Positions 20,450 to 30,794 of a DNA stretch of 64,000 bases are shown here, one piece after another; position 1 is the stretch's first letter, and each line of letters starts with the position of its first letter. Under the pieces are notes generated by a model. That model did no database searches. It was given only the letters and a program-made list of their open reading frames with translations, and had not been told where the DNA came from. The position numbers and the translations under genes were made by a program. Source of the stretch: Staphylococcus piscifermentans (GTDB lineage Bacteria; Bacillota; Bacilli; Staphylococcales; Staphylococcaceae); the NCBI RefSeq assembly GCF_900186985.1, contig NZ_LT906447.1, forward strand, positions 1,116,001 to 1,180,000. The letters are read 5' to 3'.

Positions 20450-20770
20450 TTACTTATCGTATTTAGAGTTGTCTTCTCCGCCCTTTTTGCCGATTTCTTT
20501 ATAAAAATCTTTGCCTTTTTCGTTAGCTGTAGCGTCTCCGCCTTCTTTACCAATCTTTTCATAATATTCTTTGTCGTGTTCGCTTGCTGTTTTGTCTCCG
20601 CCTTTTTTGCCGATTTCTTCGTAAAATTCTTTCCCTTTTTCACTAGCTGTAGCATCTCCGCCTTCACGGCCGATTTCTTGGTAATGATCTTTGTTGTATT
20701 CTTTTGAAGTTGCTTCTCCTCCTAGTTTACCCGCTTCTGAATGACTCATTTTGTTATCTTTTTCAGCCAT
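20450..20770 (-). CDS. GsiB/KGG-repeat general stress protein
   Basis: A 106-residue, very hydrophilic protein made almost entirely of about five tandem 20-residue repeats, each with the pattern EIGKKGGDATA-SEKGKEFYE, the KGG (Con-10/GsiB) repeat also found in plant hydrophilins. Such proteins are thought to protect cell contents during drying, osmotic or heat stress. AGGAGG at 20779-20784 precedes the ATG, and a well-formed sigma-B promoter lies upstream. S. aureus does not carry it at this place to my knowledge. No signal peptide or membrane segment; cytoplasmic and probably intrinsically disordered. Confidence 0.88.
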   Translation of the reverse strand: MAEKDNKMSHSEAGKLGGEATSKEYNKDHYQEIGREGGDATASEKGKEFYEEIGKKGGDKTASEHDKEYYEKIGKEGGDATANEKGKDFYKEIGKKGGEDNSKYDK

Positions 20771-20840
20771 TTACAAAACCTCCTAAGAATTTTAGAATAC
20801 TAGACTTGAAACAAGCTAATGTTTTCATGTCTGCTAAGTT

Positions 20841-20865
20841 ATACCTCTTTAAATATGAAATAAAC
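20841..20865 (-). promoter_or_regulatory. Sigma-B promoter of the KGG stress-protein gene
   Basis: On the minus strand GTTTAT (plus 20860-20865), 13 bases, AGGTAT (plus 20841-20846). It matches the general-stress sigma factor consensus GTTTaa-N12-15-GGGtAt with two mismatches and lies about 70 bases before the ATG. Confidence 0.7.
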
Positions 20866-21045
20866 GATAAATACACATTTATTTACAGCAGCAAAATGTA
20901 TCTTATTATTACTTTAATAATTTTTGAATAAATAATTAACATTTCCTCTGATCCGATAGAAAACTCAATCATTTTATTCTGTACTACTTGCCAAGTGTAA
21001 TATAATTAACCTATATAGAAATAGCTAGAAAGCGAGGTGATTCCT

Positions 21046-22116
21046 GTGAAAGAGCGTCGTATTATTCATGTGGATATGGATTATTTTTACGCACAAGTTG
21101 AAGTGCGTGATCGACCTGCTTTACGAGGTAAACCGGTTATTGTAGGTGGGAAAGCCAGTGGACGAGGGGTGGTCACAACTGCCTCATATGAAGCGCGCGA
21201 ATTCGGTGTTCACTCTGCAATGCCCATGGCTCAAGCGCATAAACTGTGCCCAAATGGATATTATATTCAACCTCGTTTTGATTATTATCGTGAAGTCTCC
21301 AGTCAAATTATGGAAATTTTCCGCAGCTACACTGAAGTGGTAGAACCATTAGCCTTAGATGAAGCTTATTTAGATGTGACGCACTTGGTTCGTCGTGACT
21401 TGCCGACTTCAACAATTGCCCAATATATACGGCGGGATATTTTTGAAAAAACAGGTCTCACCGCTTCCGCTGGTGTTTCATACAATAAATATCTTGCTAA
21501 ATTAGCGAGCGGGATGAACAAGCCGAATGGAATGAAAATCATCAACTATAATAATGTCAATGAGATTTTAATGAACCTCGAGATAGGTGACTTTCCAGGA
21601 GTAGGTAAAGCAACTAAAGAAGTCATGCATGAACATAATATTTATAATGGACAAGACTTGTATGATACGAGTGAGAGAGAGTTGATTCGTATCTTCGGAA
21701 AAAGAGGACATGGTCTTTATGAGAAAGCGCGAGGCATCGACACACGACCAGTGAAACAATTTCGCATTCGCAAATCAGTAGGGACAGAGAGAACTTTTAC
21801 TACAGATGAGAATGATGACGAAGTGATTTTGTTAAAAGTAAGAGAATTGAGCGAAAAGACTGCAGAACGGTTAAATAAAATCCAAAAATCTGGAAAAACT
21901 GTTACTGTCAAAATTAAAACACACCGCTTTGAAACGCTCTCTAGACAACGCAGCTTAAGAGATCCTGTCAGAAGTGAAATTGATATTTATAATACAGCTT
22001 ATACTTTATATAATGAATTAAAGGATCCGGATGTTCCGATTCGCTTGATTGGTGTGACAGTCGGTAATTTGGAAGAAACTGAATACGAAAATATGTCGAT
22101 TTACGACTTTTTATAA
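21046..22116 (+). CDS. dinB: DNA polymerase IV (Y family)
   Basis: Error-prone translesion polymerase that extends misaligned or damaged primers. The 356-residue protein has the Y-family active site: [12 protein letters not shown] with the first metal aspartates, [19 protein letters not shown], and [11 protein letters not shown] with the second acidic pair; helix-hairpin-helix elements follow near 185-200, and the little-finger domain is in the last 120 residues. The GTG start follows GAGGTGA by 5 bases. I see no LexA-type box upstream, so SOS control is not evident. The C terminus lacks an obvious beta-clamp box beyond the final MSIYDFL. Confidence 0.95.
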   Translation: MKERRIIHVDMDYFYAQVEVRDRPALRGKPVIVGGKASGRGVVTTASYEAREFGVHSAMPMAQAHKLCPNGYYIQPRFDYYREVSSQIMEIFRSYTEVVEPLALDEAYLDVTHLVRRDLPTSTIAQYIRRDIFEKTGLTASAGVSYNKYLAKLASGMNKPNGMKIINYNNVNEILMNLEIGDFPGVGKATKEVMHEHNIYNGQDLYDTSERELIRIFGKRGHGLYEKARGIDTRPVKQFRIRKSVGTERTFTTDENDDEVILLKVRELSEKTAERLNKIQKSGKTVTVKIKTHRFETLSRQRSLRDPVRSEIDIYNTAYTLYNELKDPDVPIRLIGVTVGNLEETEYENMSIYDFL

Positions 22117-22119
22117 AAA

Positions 22120-22170
22120 AATCAGGAGCGGGGACAAAAAATAAATTTTTCGTTGTCCTAACTCCTGTTC
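22120..22170. terminator. Terminator between convergent dinB and the dnaQ-like gene
   Basis: Long imperfect stem: CAGGAG (22123-22128) with CTCCTG (22162-22167) and GGACAA (22132-22137) with TTGTCC (22153-22158), A and T runs on both sides. Member of the GGGACA hairpin family. Confidence 0.7.
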
Positions 22171-22726
22171 AACCTTTATCTATTAAATTTTTACCGTATA
22201 CTGCCAGCATCGCATTTAGACTATCATAATTTTTTAGCAAGCGGAAGGTAATCATCGCACACGCTTTCGCATCATTTAATGCATCGTGGTGTCCATGAAA
22301 ATCAAGGTGATAATATTCCATCATATGATTTAAGCCGTATCGTCGTGCATTGACTGTACGTCTTGCCAGCTGTAAGGAACAAAAATATGTCATTTCTGGC
22401 GTTGCAGCGCCTAATGCCTGGATGCTTGCATGCAGTACTGTCATATCAAATGCGGCATTATGAGCCACTACAGGCAAGTCTGCAATAAATTGCAACATAT
22501 AGGGAAGCACAAAGTTAAAGTCAGGCGCCGTTTCTACATCTTCAGGATGGATACCGTGGACTTTAATATTTTGCTGTGAAAAATAATCATTAGGATTTAC
22601 GAGCGTATAAAAGGTTTCAACAATCTCATTATCGACGACCTTTACCATACCCACAGAACAAATGCTAGTACGTTTGCCATTCGCTGTTTCAAAATCCAAC
22701 GCTACAAAAGCATTTTTATCATTCAT
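22169..22726 (-). CDS. DnaQ-like 3'-5' exonuclease
   Basis: A 185-residue DEDDh-superfamily exonuclease resembling the proofreading epsilon subunit of DNA polymerase III but encoded as a stand-alone protein. Motif Exo I is ALDFETANG (D11, E13), Exo II is the VAHNAAFDMTVL segment near 87-98, and Exo III is HHDALNDA near 142-149 with histidine and aspartate. Its C terminus (ending MLAVYGKNLIDKG) is short, without a BRCT or polymerase domain. The ATG lies close to 22726 without a strong ribosome-binding site. Probable role in DNA repair or RNA/DNA trimming; the exact substrate is unknown. Confidence 0.85.
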   Translation of the reverse strand: MNDKNAFVALDFETANGKRTSICSVGMVKVVDNEIVETFYTLVNPNDYFSQQNIKVHGIHPEDVETAPDFNFVLPYMLQFIADLPVVAHNAAFDMTVLHASIQALGAATPEMTYFCSLQLARRTVNARRYGLNHMMEYYHLDFHGHHDALNDAKACAMITFRLLKNYDSLNAMLAVYGKNLIDKG

Positions 22727-22893
22727 TGCTTAATCGACCTTTCATTCGTATAATCATTTAGAATAGTAAAATGTTACTTTAAATCACTGTCTGAGTCAAG
22801 AAATTGATATACGTAAAATTTATTGTAGATAATTTTTTTATCTTACCTTATAGCATGTTATAATAATTTAGGAAATTTAGAGGAGTGAAGTGG

Positions 22894-24210
22894 ATGAGAC
22901 AATGGACGGCAATCAACTTGGCAAAGTTAGCCCGTAAGGCAAGCCGTGCTGTCGGTAAACGCGGTACAGATCTGCCAGGTCAAGTTGCAAGAAGAATTGA
23001 TAAAGACATTTTAAGAAATTTAGCTGAAAAAGTAGACGACGTCGTATTTATCAGTGGTACAAATGGTAAAACAACAACTTCAAATTTAATTGGTCATACT
23101 TTAAGAGCGAATCATATAGATATTGTGCATAATAATGAAGGTGCAAACATGGCTGCAGGTATTACATCTGCGTTTATTGTGCAATCTAATCCGAATACTA
23201 AAATTGCAGTGATTGAAATTGATGAAGGTTCAATTCCGCGTGTGTTAAAAGAAATGACACCAACAATGATGGTGTTCACCAACTTTTTCCGAGACCAAAT
23301 GGATCGCTTTGGTGAAATTGATATTATGGTGAACAATATTGCAGAAGCAATCAGCCATAAAGGTATTAAATTGATATTAAATGCCGATGATCCTTTCGTC
23401 AGCCGCTTAAAAATCGCCAGTGAATCTAATGTATATTACGGCATGAAAGCTCATGCTCACGAATTCGAACAAAGTACAATGAACGAAAGTAAATACTGTC
23501 CGAACTGCGGACGATTGCTTGCTTACGATTACATACATTATAATCAAATCGGTCATTATCATTGTGTGTGCGGTTTTAAACGTGAAGCACCCAAATACGA
23601 AGTATCCAAATTTACAGTATCTCCATTTATTCATTTAACAATCGGTGATACCACTTTCGATATGAAAATAGCAGGGGACTTCAATGCTTATAATGCCATT
23701 GCAGCTTATAGTGTATTAAGAGAACTCGGTTTAAATGACGAATCGATTCGCAAAGGTTTTGAAACTTATACTTCTGATAATGGACGTATGCAATATTTCA
23801 AAGCTGGCAACAAAGAAGCAATGATTAATTTAGCGAAGAACCCGGCCGGTATGAATGCCAGCTTATCAATGGGTGAACAATTAGAAGGCAAGAAAGTTTA
23901 TGTCATCAGTTTAAATGATAAACCAGCAGATGGTCGCGATATTTCTTGGATTTACGATGCGGATTTTGAAAAATTAAGCAATCAAGATATCGAAGCGATA
24001 ATCGTGACAGGTTCTCGTGCTGAAGAATTGCAGTTACGCTTGAAATTAGCTGAAGTAGACGTGCCTGTTATTGTCGAAAAGGATATCTATAAAGCAACTG
24101 CTCAGACAATGGATTATACTGGTAAAACAGTTGCGATTCCGAACTATACATCACTTGCACCGATGCTTGAACAATTGAACCGTTCATTTGAAATGAGGGA
24201 AAATCAATGA
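22894..24210 (+). CDS. murT: Lipid II isoglutaminyl synthase, Mur ligase subunit
   Basis: With GatD, amidates the D-glutamate of lipid II to D-isoglutamine, needed for cross-linking and for full beta-lactam and lysozyme resistance in S. aureus. The 438-residue protein has the Mur-ligase P-loop GTNGKTT at 55-61, the middle-domain segment [18 protein letters not shown], a four-cysteine ribbon insertion (CPNCG...CVCGF near 203-226) that distinguishes MurT, and the C-terminal DUF1727 domain. ATG 22894 follows GAGGAGTGA; an ATG nine bases upstream (22885) is less well placed. The gatD start overlaps its stop by 4 bases. Confidence 0.97.
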   Translation: MRQWTAINLAKLARKASRAVGKRGTDLPGQVARRIDKDILRNLAEKVDDVVFISGTNGKTTTSNLIGHTLRANHIDIVHNNEGANMAAGITSAFIVQSNPNTKIAVIEIDEGSIPRVLKEMTPTMMVFTNFFRDQMDRFGEIDIMVNNIAEAISHKGIKLILNADDPFVSRLKIASESNVYYGMKAHAHEFEQSTMNESKYCPNCGRLLAYDYIHYNQIGHYHCVCGFKREAPKYEVSKFTVSPFIHLTIGDTTFDMKIAGDFNAYNAIAAYSVLRELGLNDESIRKGFETYTSDNGRMQYFKAGNKEAMINLAKNPAGMNASLSMGEQLEGKKVYVISLNDKPADGRDISWIYDADFEKLSNQDIEAIIVTGSRAEELQLRLKLAEVDVPVIVEKDIYKATAQTMDYTGKTVAIPNYTSLAPMLEQLNRSFEMRENQ

Positions 24211-24932
24211 ATGAATTAACAGTCTATCACTTTATGCCAGACAAACTGAATTTATACAGTGATATCGGCAATATTATTGCATTAAAACAACGTGCGAAAT
24301 GGCGCAATATTAAACTGAACGTCGTAGAAGTCAATGAAACAGAAGGTGTGACACTTGATAATTGCGATATCTTCTTTATCGGTGGCGGCAGTGACCGTGA
24401 ACAAGCACTTGCAACAGAAGAACTGAGCAAGATTAAAGATCAGCTTAAAGCAGCCATTGAAGATGGTATGCCAGGACTTACTATTTGCGGAGGGTACCAG
24501 TTCCTAGGCACAAAATATATCACGCCAGACGGTACAGAATTAGAAGGACTCGGCATCTTAGATTTCTATACACAATCGCAAAAAGAACGTTTAACAGGCG
24601 ACATTGTTATCGAAAGCGAAACGTTCGGGACAATTGTCGGCTTCGAGAACCATGGGGGACGTACTTATCATGACTTCGGAACATTCGGCAAAGTCAAATA
24701 CGGCTATGGCAACAACGAAGAAGACCGACGCGAAGGCATTCATTATAAAAACTTGCTCGGCACCTATCTACATGGACCCGTTTTACCGAAGAACCATGAA
24801 ATCACAGACTATTTGTTAAAGAAAGCCTGTGAGAGAAAAGGTATTCCATTTGAGCCTCATAACTTAGATAACACTGAAGAAGAAGCAGCTAAACAAGCGA
24901 TTGTAGAACGTTTAGAGAAACAGCATAAATAA
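24207..24932 (+). CDS. gatD: Lipid II isoglutaminyl synthase, glutamine amidotransferase subunit
   Basis: Class I glutaminase that supplies ammonia to MurT. The 241-residue protein has its nucleophile cysteine 94 in [11 protein letters not shown] and histidine 189 in GTYLHGPVL, both at the positions known from the S. aureus enzyme. ATG overlaps the end of murT, so the complex partners are made in coupled fashion from one mRNA. Cytoplasmic, acting at the inner membrane face on lipid II. The pair ends at a strong bidirectional terminator. Confidence 0.97.
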   Translation: MNELTVYHFMPDKLNLYSDIGNIIALKQRAKWRNIKLNVVEVNETEGVTLDNCDIFFIGGGSDREQALATEELSKIKDQLKAAIEDGMPGLTICGGYQFLGTKYITPDGTELEGLGILDFYTQSQKERLTGDIVIESETFGTIVGFENHGGRTYHDFGTFGKVKYGYGNNEEDRREGIHYKNLLGTYLHGPVLPKNHEITDYLLKKACERKGIPFEPHNLDNTEEEAAKQAIVERLEKQHK

Positions 24933-24935
24933 TAT

Positions 24936-24980
24936 AAAGCAGCGGCTTACCGACGATTGCTCGGCAAGCCGCTGCTTTTC
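24936..24980. terminator. Bidirectional terminator between gatD and the FUSC-type gene
   Basis: Eighteen-bp stem with AAAGCAGCGGCTT (24936-24948) pairing AAGCCGCTGCTTT (24966-24978), plus inner ACCGA/TCGG pairing. Serves both convergent genes. Confidence 0.85.
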
Positions 24981-25967
24981 TCATGCATAACGATTATCGA
25001 GAATACGATACGTGAGCAGAATTTCATAAATTAAATGACTTTTCAATTGTTCTTTATCAAATTCATCTAGATGCGTAACGGTTGCTTTTAATAAATTAAT
25101 CGATTGTGTTTCGCGTTCAAAATAACCTGTCGCAATAATTTCAGAAATACTGTGTGCGACTTTTAAAATCGCTTCGCGTTCTTCTGAATTGAACACTACA
25201 AATGTATCTTTCGGTAAGTAAATAATATTAGAGAGATGAGTGATAAATAACCGATCAATATGTGCGCGATTCGTTAAAGCTTTCAATAACACCCAATCTT
25301 CTTCATGTTTATGATAAGATAATTCGTCCTTTTGATAACGAAGCAAAGTTTCGACATGCATACTTTTAGTCAGCAGCTTTTCCAGTTTTTTATTACTTTT
25401 AGCGGAAACGAATTTACCAATAACGAGTTCATGCAATCTTTCGCTATATAATTGATACATGTCTGTTTCCGTTTGCCAAGCTGATGATTCCACTTGGTAA
25501 TAATAACGCGGAGGCAAAATAATCAGATTGACTAGACCTGCTGTTACCAAACCGATAACGGCTGTGAGTAAGCGTGAGAAGAAATTAAATAAATAAGCAT
25601 CTCCAATCCCTGGAATCATAGCCATAGCAGTCAAAGTCGCAACGGTGATACCATCATGTAATTTCAATTTAGCACAAATGAAGATAGTACAAGTCGCACT
25701 TAATGCATAGGCTAAAGCAGATTTATCACTGAATATATATGTAAAGAGGACTGCGAGCAATGCACCAATAACGGTGGCAGGCAATCTTTTGTATCCTTTT
25801 TTCAAGGAAGCTTTGGCTGTCGGTTCTATGGTTACAATAGCTGTGAGTGTTGCATAAATAGGATTCAAGTGAAGCGCCATACAAAAGAAAGCAGTTAAGA
25901 AAGTTGCTAAGCCTGTTTTGATGGTTCTCGCTCCGATAATTTTGGTATACCATTTGTCGTTTTTCAT
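24981..25967 (-). CDS. Aromatic acid exporter family protein (DUF939/FUSC type), copy 1
   Basis: A 328-residue protein with about four to five N-terminal membrane segments (residues 12-140) ending at RYYYQVE, followed by a cytoplasmic helical domain of about 180 residues; this is the ArAE_1/DUF939 architecture, half the size of the proteobacterial fusaric-acid exporters. It carries the conserved TIEPTAKASLKKGYKRLPAT stretch (split here by helix ends) at about 47-67. The start MKNDKW at 25967 has GAGGT 7 bases upstream; an upstream ATG at 25994 does not. Substrate unknown. A paralogue lies at 46812-47912. Confidence 0.8.
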   Translation of the reverse strand: MKNDKWYTKIIGARTIKTGLATFLTAFFCMALHLNPIYATLTAIVTIEPTAKASLKKGYKRLPATVIGALLAVLFTYIFSDKSALAYALSATCTIFICAKLKLHDGITVATLTAMAMIPGIGDAYLFNFFSRLLTAVIGLVTAGLVNLIILPPRYYYQVESSAWQTETDMYQLYSERLHELVIGKFVSAKSNKKLEKLLTKSMHVETLLRYQKDELSYHKHEEDWVLLKALTNRAHIDRLFITHLSNIIYLPKDTFVVFNSEEREAILKVAHSISEIIATGYFERETQSINLLKATVTHLDEFDKEQLKSHLIYEILLTYRILDNRYA

Positions 25968-26118
25968 AATTAAAACCTCGCTTGGATGATGCACTTACAA
26001 CAACAATTTTCAAATTCGTAAAGCTATAAGTTCAATTTAAAATTTCCTACGTTTAGTATATCAGATTAATTTTGGTATAATAAGATGGAATGAGTACCAA
26101 AATGTGATGTTCGAATAG

Positions 26119-26991
<873 letters not shown>

Positions 26992-27058
26992 TACTATTGA
27001 AATCGTACTGTAATCCTCCTAAAGCAACTTAGGACTAAAGTATGAATGAAAGATGGTT

Positions 27059-27092
27059 CCGGAGACTATCCCTATGTCTCCGGCTTTCTTTT
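27059..27092 (+). terminator. Terminator after map
   Basis: Perfect 8-bp GC-rich stem CCGGAGAC (27059-27066) / GTCTCCGG (27076-27083), followed by CTTTCTTTT. The TATAAT at 27093-27098, just behind it, is a likely -10 for the vra operon. Confidence 0.85.
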
Positions 27093-27124
27093 ATAATGGA
27101 ATCAATAATAAATGAGGTGATTCC

Positions 27125-27520
27125 ATGAACTTGTTTACAGTATATCTAGAAAAGATATATCAACATACGATTCAAAGTAGTATTGTGCATTGCCAAGAAA
27201 GTTTAAATAAAAAACTACATTCTACGAAACAATATATTCATTACTTGAATCGTAAAAGAGTCAATATCGTAGAGTTGATTGAAAGATTAACGATTGAAAT
27301 TGAAAATAAATATATTGATTTATTAGATCAATATCAAATCTCTAATATTCAACGTATGGAGAATATTGAAAACGCAGAATTAAATTCATTGATGAAAGAA
27401 TTAAATGCAGCAGAGTCTGACTGTGCAAGAATTGAAGCGGATTTATCTTATCAAAATAAAACACGAATTACTTTAGAAAGAGAATGTGATATGATTGCAC
27501 AAATGAGTTTAGTTGCGTAG
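27125..27520 (+). CDS. vraU: First gene of the vra operon (VraU-type protein)
   Basis: A 131-residue soluble, largely helical protein with no recognised catalytic motif; its C-terminal half (about 70-120) looks like a coiled coil. In S. aureus the gene in this position, called vraU or orf1, is co-transcribed with vraT, vraS and vraR and appears dispensable for the stress response. ATG follows TGAGGTGATT by a short spacing, and a TATAAT lies about 30 bases upstream. The gene name rests on position and overall similarity from memory. Confidence 0.75.
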   Translation: MNLFTVYLEKIYQHTIQSSIVHCQESLNKKLHSTKQYIHYLNRKRVNIVELIERLTIEIENKYIDLLDQYQISNIQRMENIENAELNSLMKELNAAESDCARIEADLSYQNKTRITLERECDMIAQMSLVA

Positions 27521-27535
27521 AAAAGGTGGCGAAAA

Positions 27536-28237
27536 ATGACAAATAAATATATCTCGACTGAGATGTTGATTATTTTCACAGCATTAATGATAATAGCCAA
27601 TTTTTACTATATTTTCTTTGAAAAAATTGGCTTTTTGCTCGTCTTGTTATTAGGAATTATCTTAATCTATGTCGGCTACCTGTATTTCCACAAAGTAAGA
27701 GGATTGCTTGCTTTCTGGATAGGTGTGTTACTGGTTGCCTTTACGTTATTTTCTAATAAATATACGATTATCATCCTGTTCATTTTCATGATTTTATTGA
27801 TAATCCGTTATATTGTCTTTAAATTTAAACCACTTAAAATAATTGCTTCAGATAAAGAAGTGACTTCACCTGCATTTATTAAACAGAAGTGGTTTGGTAA
27901 TCAACGTACCCCTGTTTATGTTTATAAATGGGAAGATATGCAGATTCAACATGGAATCGGTGATATTCATATTGATTTAACTAAAGCAGCCAATATTAAA
28001 GAAAATAATACGATTGTGGTCAGACATTTCATCGGAAAAATATTAATTATTGTTCCAACAAATTATAATGTTAACTTACATGTAGCTGCATTTTATGGTA
28101 ATGCATCTATTAATCACGAAACTATTAAAGTGGAAAATAATCATATACAAATGAAAGAAGAAACGAAAGCAGAGAATTACAACATTAATATCTACGCGTC
28201 TACATTTATCGGAGATGTAGAGGTGGTCTATCGATGA
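27536..28237 (+). CDS. vraT: Cell-wall stress sensor accessory protein VraT (LiaF/YvqF family)
   Basis: Membrane protein that, with VraS and VraR, forms the three-component system responding to inhibition of peptidoglycan synthesis; in S. aureus it is needed for methicillin and vancomycin responses. The 233-residue protein has four hydrophobic segments in residues 8-98 and a C-terminal DUF2154/LiaF beta-rich domain (about 110-233) with the typical [10 protein letters not shown] and [19 protein letters not shown] patterns. It overlaps vraS by 4 bases. Position between vraU and vraS confirms the call. Confidence 0.92.
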   Translation: MTNKYISTEMLIIFTALMIIANFYYIFFEKIGFLLVLLLGIILIYVGYLYFHKVRGLLAFWIGVLLVAFTLFSNKYTIIILFIFMILLIIRYIVFKFKPLKIIASDKEVTSPAFIKQKWFGNQRTPVYVYKWEDMQIQHGIGDIHIDLTKAANIKENNTIVVRHFIGKILIIVPTNYNVNLHVAAFYGNASINHETIKVENNHIQMKEETKAENYNINIYASTFIGDVEVVYR

Positions 28238-29277
28238 ATCACTATATACGAGCGATAGGTTCAATGTTGATATTAGTTTACAGTATATTAGCCATCTTCT
28301 TTTTCATAGATAAAGTCTTTGTAAATATTATTTTCTTCCAAGGTATGTTTTATACACAAATCTTTGGTATTCCAGTTTTTTTGTTTCTAAATATCATTGT
28401 AATACTCATGAGTATTATTGTAGGTTCAGTATTAGCCTATAAAGTGAATCAGCAAAATCACTGGATTAAAGATCAAATTGAGCACTCTATTGAGGGTGAA
28501 GTTGTCGGTATTAATGATCAGAATATCGAACTCTATCAAGAAACGTTGGAAATTTATCATATGTTGGCACCATTGAACCAAGAATTGCATCGCTTGCGGA
28601 TAAAAACTCAAGATTTGACTAACGAAACTTATAACTTGAATGATACGAAGGTAAAGAAAATAATAGAAGATGAGCGACAACGCTTAGCAAGAGAATTACA
28701 TGATTCTGTAAGCCAGCAACTGTTTGCGGCGAGTATGATGTTATCAGCTATTAAAGAAACTAAATTAGAGCCTCCGCTAGACCAGCAAATTCCGACATTA
28801 GAAAAAATGGTTCAAGACTCTCAGCTAGAAATGCGTGCTTTGCTGCTGCATTTACGTCCTTTGGGATTAAAAGACCGTTCTTTAGGTGAAGGGATTAAAG
28901 ATTTAGTTATCGATTTGCAGAAAAAGGTGCCGATGAAAGTGGTTTATGATATTGAAGATTTTGAAGTGCCTAAAGGAATCGAAGACCATCTTTTTCGTAT
29001 TACACAAGAAGGAATCTCCAATACATTACGCCATGCAGAAGGTTCAAAATTAACCATCGATTTATTTAACAAAGATGACTACTTGCTTTTGCGGATTCAA
29101 GATGACGGCAAAGGTTTTGATGTCGATGAAAAAATGGAAAAAAGTTATGGATTAAAAAATATGCGAGAACGCGCATTAGAAATCGGAGCAACACTGCATA
29201 TTGTATCCTTGCCAAGTGCAGGGACTAGAATTGAGGTGAAAGCTCCGCTGAATAAGGAGGAATTTGATGACGATTAA
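28234..29277 (+). CDS. vraS: Sensor histidine kinase VraS
   Basis: NarL-family sensor kinase of the cell-wall stress response; it phosphorylates VraR. The 347-residue protein has two membrane helices (about 9-27 and 42-69) with a very short external loop, a coiled linker, the dimerisation/phosphoacceptor segment [18 protein letters not shown] with histidine 156 at the same position as in S. aureus, and a HATPase domain with the N box [11 protein letters not shown] and G box DDGKGFD. The short loop implies intramembrane sensing, helped by VraT. It overlaps vraR slightly. Confidence 0.97.
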   Translation: MNHYIRAIGSMLILVYSILAIFFFIDKVFVNIIFFQGMFYTQIFGIPVFLFLNIIVILMSIIVGSVLAYKVNQQNHWIKDQIEHSIEGEVVGINDQNIELYQETLEIYHMLAPLNQELHRLRIKTQDLTNETYNLNDTKVKKIIEDERQRLARELHDSVSQQLFAASMMLSAIKETKLEPPLDQQIPTLEKMVQDSQLEMRALLLHLRPLGLKDRSLGEGIKDLVIDLQKKVPMKVVYDIEDFEVPKGIEDHLFRITQEGISNTLRHAEGSKLTIDLFNKDDYLLLRIQDDGKGFDVDEKMEKSYGLKNMRERALEIGATLHIVSLPSAGTRIEVKAPLNKEEFDDD

Positions 29278-29896
29278 AGTGCTATTTGTGGATGATCATG
29301 AAATGGTTCGTATCGGCATTTCAAGTTATCTGTCAACACAACCTGATATTGAAGTAGTAGGGGAAGGTAAATCTGGAAAGGAAGCGATTGAAAAAGCGCA
29401 TGAGCTGCAACCGGATTTAATCTTGATGGATTTATTGATGGAGGATATGGATGGCGTAGAAGCTACGCAACAAATAAAGAAAGACTTGCCTAAGATTAAA
29501 GTATTGATGTTAACGAGTTATATTGAAGATAATGAAGTTTATCGTGCTTTAGATGCAGGCGTAGACAGCTATATACTTAAAACTACGAGTGCAAGCGATA
29601 TTGCAGAAGCAATTAGAAAGACGCAGCATAATGAATCTGTGTTTGAAGCGGAAGTGCTGGTTAAGATGCGCAATCGCATGAATCAACGTGCTGAGTTATA
29701 CGAAATGCTCACAGAACGTGAAATGGAAATTTTATTACTGATTGCTAAAGGTTATTCCAATCAAGAGATTGCAAGTGCATCGCATATTACAATTAAGACA
29801 GTTAAAACCCATGTGAGCAATATTTTAAGCAAATTGGAAGTGCAAGATAGAACACAAGCTGTTATTTATGCTTTCCAACATGATTTAATCCAATAA
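29267..29896 (+). CDS. vraR: Response regulator VraR
   Basis: NarL/LuxR-type transcription factor that activates cell-wall synthesis genes such as pbp2, murZ and sgtB in S. aureus. The 209-residue protein has a receiver domain with phosphoacceptor aspartate 55 in [10 protein letters not shown] and a C-terminal helix-turn-helix ([22 protein letters not shown], interrupted here by helix ends, residues 145-200). ATG 29267 lies 6 bases after AAGGAGG; a TTG three bases upstream is not used. Near-identity of the C terminus with the S. aureus protein is apparent. It closes the operon. Confidence 0.97.
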   Translation: MTIKVLFVDDHEMVRIGISSYLSTQPDIEVVGEGKSGKEAIEKAHELQPDLILMDLLMEDMDGVEATQQIKKDLPKIKVLMLTSYIEDNEVYRALDAGVDSYILKTTSASDIAEAIRKTQHNESVFEAEVLVKMRNRMNQRAELYEMLTEREMEILLLIAKGYSNQEIASASHITIKTVKTHVSNILSKLEVQDRTQAVIYAFQHDLIQ

Positions 29897-29899
29897 TAA

Positions 29900-29940
29900 C
29901 AAGGAGCTGAGACATATGATGTTGTCCCAGCTCCTTGCTC
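29900..29940. terminator. Terminator of the vra operon / carbonic anhydrase gene
   Basis: Fifteen-bp stem CAAGGAGCTGAGACA (29900-29914) / TGTCCCAGCTCCTTG (29923-29937) with one mismatch pair; member of the GGGACA hairpin family and placed between convergent genes. Confidence 0.8.
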
Positions 29941-29956
29941 TATTCATATTTATTTA

Positions 29957-30535
29957 TTATTTATTTTGAGCAGCAATTTCATAGCCGTCTTGTACTAAAT
30001 CTAATTCACCTGTATGCGGATCAATCACTAATCCGTGAATTGGTACAGATTTATCAAATAATGGATGATTATAAACCATATCAATATTTCGACGAACGTT
30101 TTCTTCAGCGTCTGTAAATCCTTGTAAGAAGCTATCGACGTCTACTCCAGAGTGTTCGATAATCTTAAATGTTTCTTCTGATACACCGCGTTCTTTCATT
30201 GCATTTTTAACAGTGCTGACATCAAGACAACCCATACCACAATCTTTATGCGCCATAATGATTATTTCTTCTGCACCTAATGCATAAATGCCTACTAATA
30301 AACTTTTAATTGTAGAACCATAGGGATGCGTAATAATTGCACCAGCATTTTTAACAACTTTTAAGTCACCATTATTAAATCCTAATGCTTTCGTACCTAA
30401 ATCTTGTAAACGTGTATCCATACATGTGAATAACACGGCTTTTTTATCTGGTTTTTTGCTCGTAGAATAGTTTTCAAATTCTTTATTGTCTACGAAATCT
30501 TTATTATAAGCGAGAATGCTTTCTAATAATGTCAT
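29957..30535 (-). CDS. Beta-class carbonic anhydrase
   Basis: Reversible hydration of CO2 to bicarbonate, supplying carboxylases at air-level CO2; cytoplasmic zinc enzyme. The 192-residue protein shows the zinc ligands C38 with the D40-R42 dyad (CMDTR), H96 and C99 (HKDCGM), plus NAGAIITHPYG. It belongs to the short YtiB-like branch. S. aureus lacks carbonic anhydrase and uses the MpsAB bicarbonate system, while S. carnosus is reported to have a carbonic anhydrase, so this gene is a taxonomic pointer. Monocistronic and convergent with vraR. Confidence 0.92.
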   Translation of the reverse strand: MTLLESILAYNKDFVDNKEFENYSTSKKPDKKAVLFTCMDTRLQDLGTKALGFNNGDLKVVKNAGAIITHPYGSTIKSLLVGIYALGAEEIIIMAHKDCGMGCLDVSTVKNAMKERGVSEETFKIIEHSGVDVDSFLQGFTDAEENVRRNIDMVYNHPLFDKSVPIHGLVIDPHTGELDLVQDGYEIAAQNK

Positions 30536-30753
30536 TGTTTACACTTCCTGTTTCCTTGTAATTGTTTAAGTTTATGTTTTCTCAAGTTGTAAGCTCTTAC
30601 AGTTGAAAAAGCTATGTATCATTCAAATCTTTCAACCAATGAATAGTATACCCCAAATATTTAGAGTTTGAACATTTTATGAACTGTTTTTTCAAAAAAC
30701 TTCTTAAACCATGGGTATTGTCTATTCAGATAGCTATTGTGCATGCAGAGAAT

Positions 30754-30787
30754 AAAGGCTGGAACAACTTAATGTCCCAGCCTTTCG
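30754..30787 (-). terminator. Terminator of the BrkB-family gene
   Basis: Stem AAAGGCTGGAACA (30754-30766) / TGTCCCAGCCTTT (30773-30785) with one mismatch; on the minus strand it is followed by a T-rich tract. Member of the GGGACA family. Confidence 0.75.
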
Positions 30788-30794
30788 CTAGTAA

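Noticed and set aside
20360..20707. Long plus-strand ORF rich in Phe/Val/Ala repeats
   Set aside because: It is the antisense shadow of the repeat-built KGG stress-protein gene, which has a ribosome-binding site, a sigma-B promoter and a known family.
23407..23634. Antisense ORFs within murT and other long genes
   Set aside because: They overlap well-supported genes of known families, lack ribosome-binding sites and have no recognisable products.
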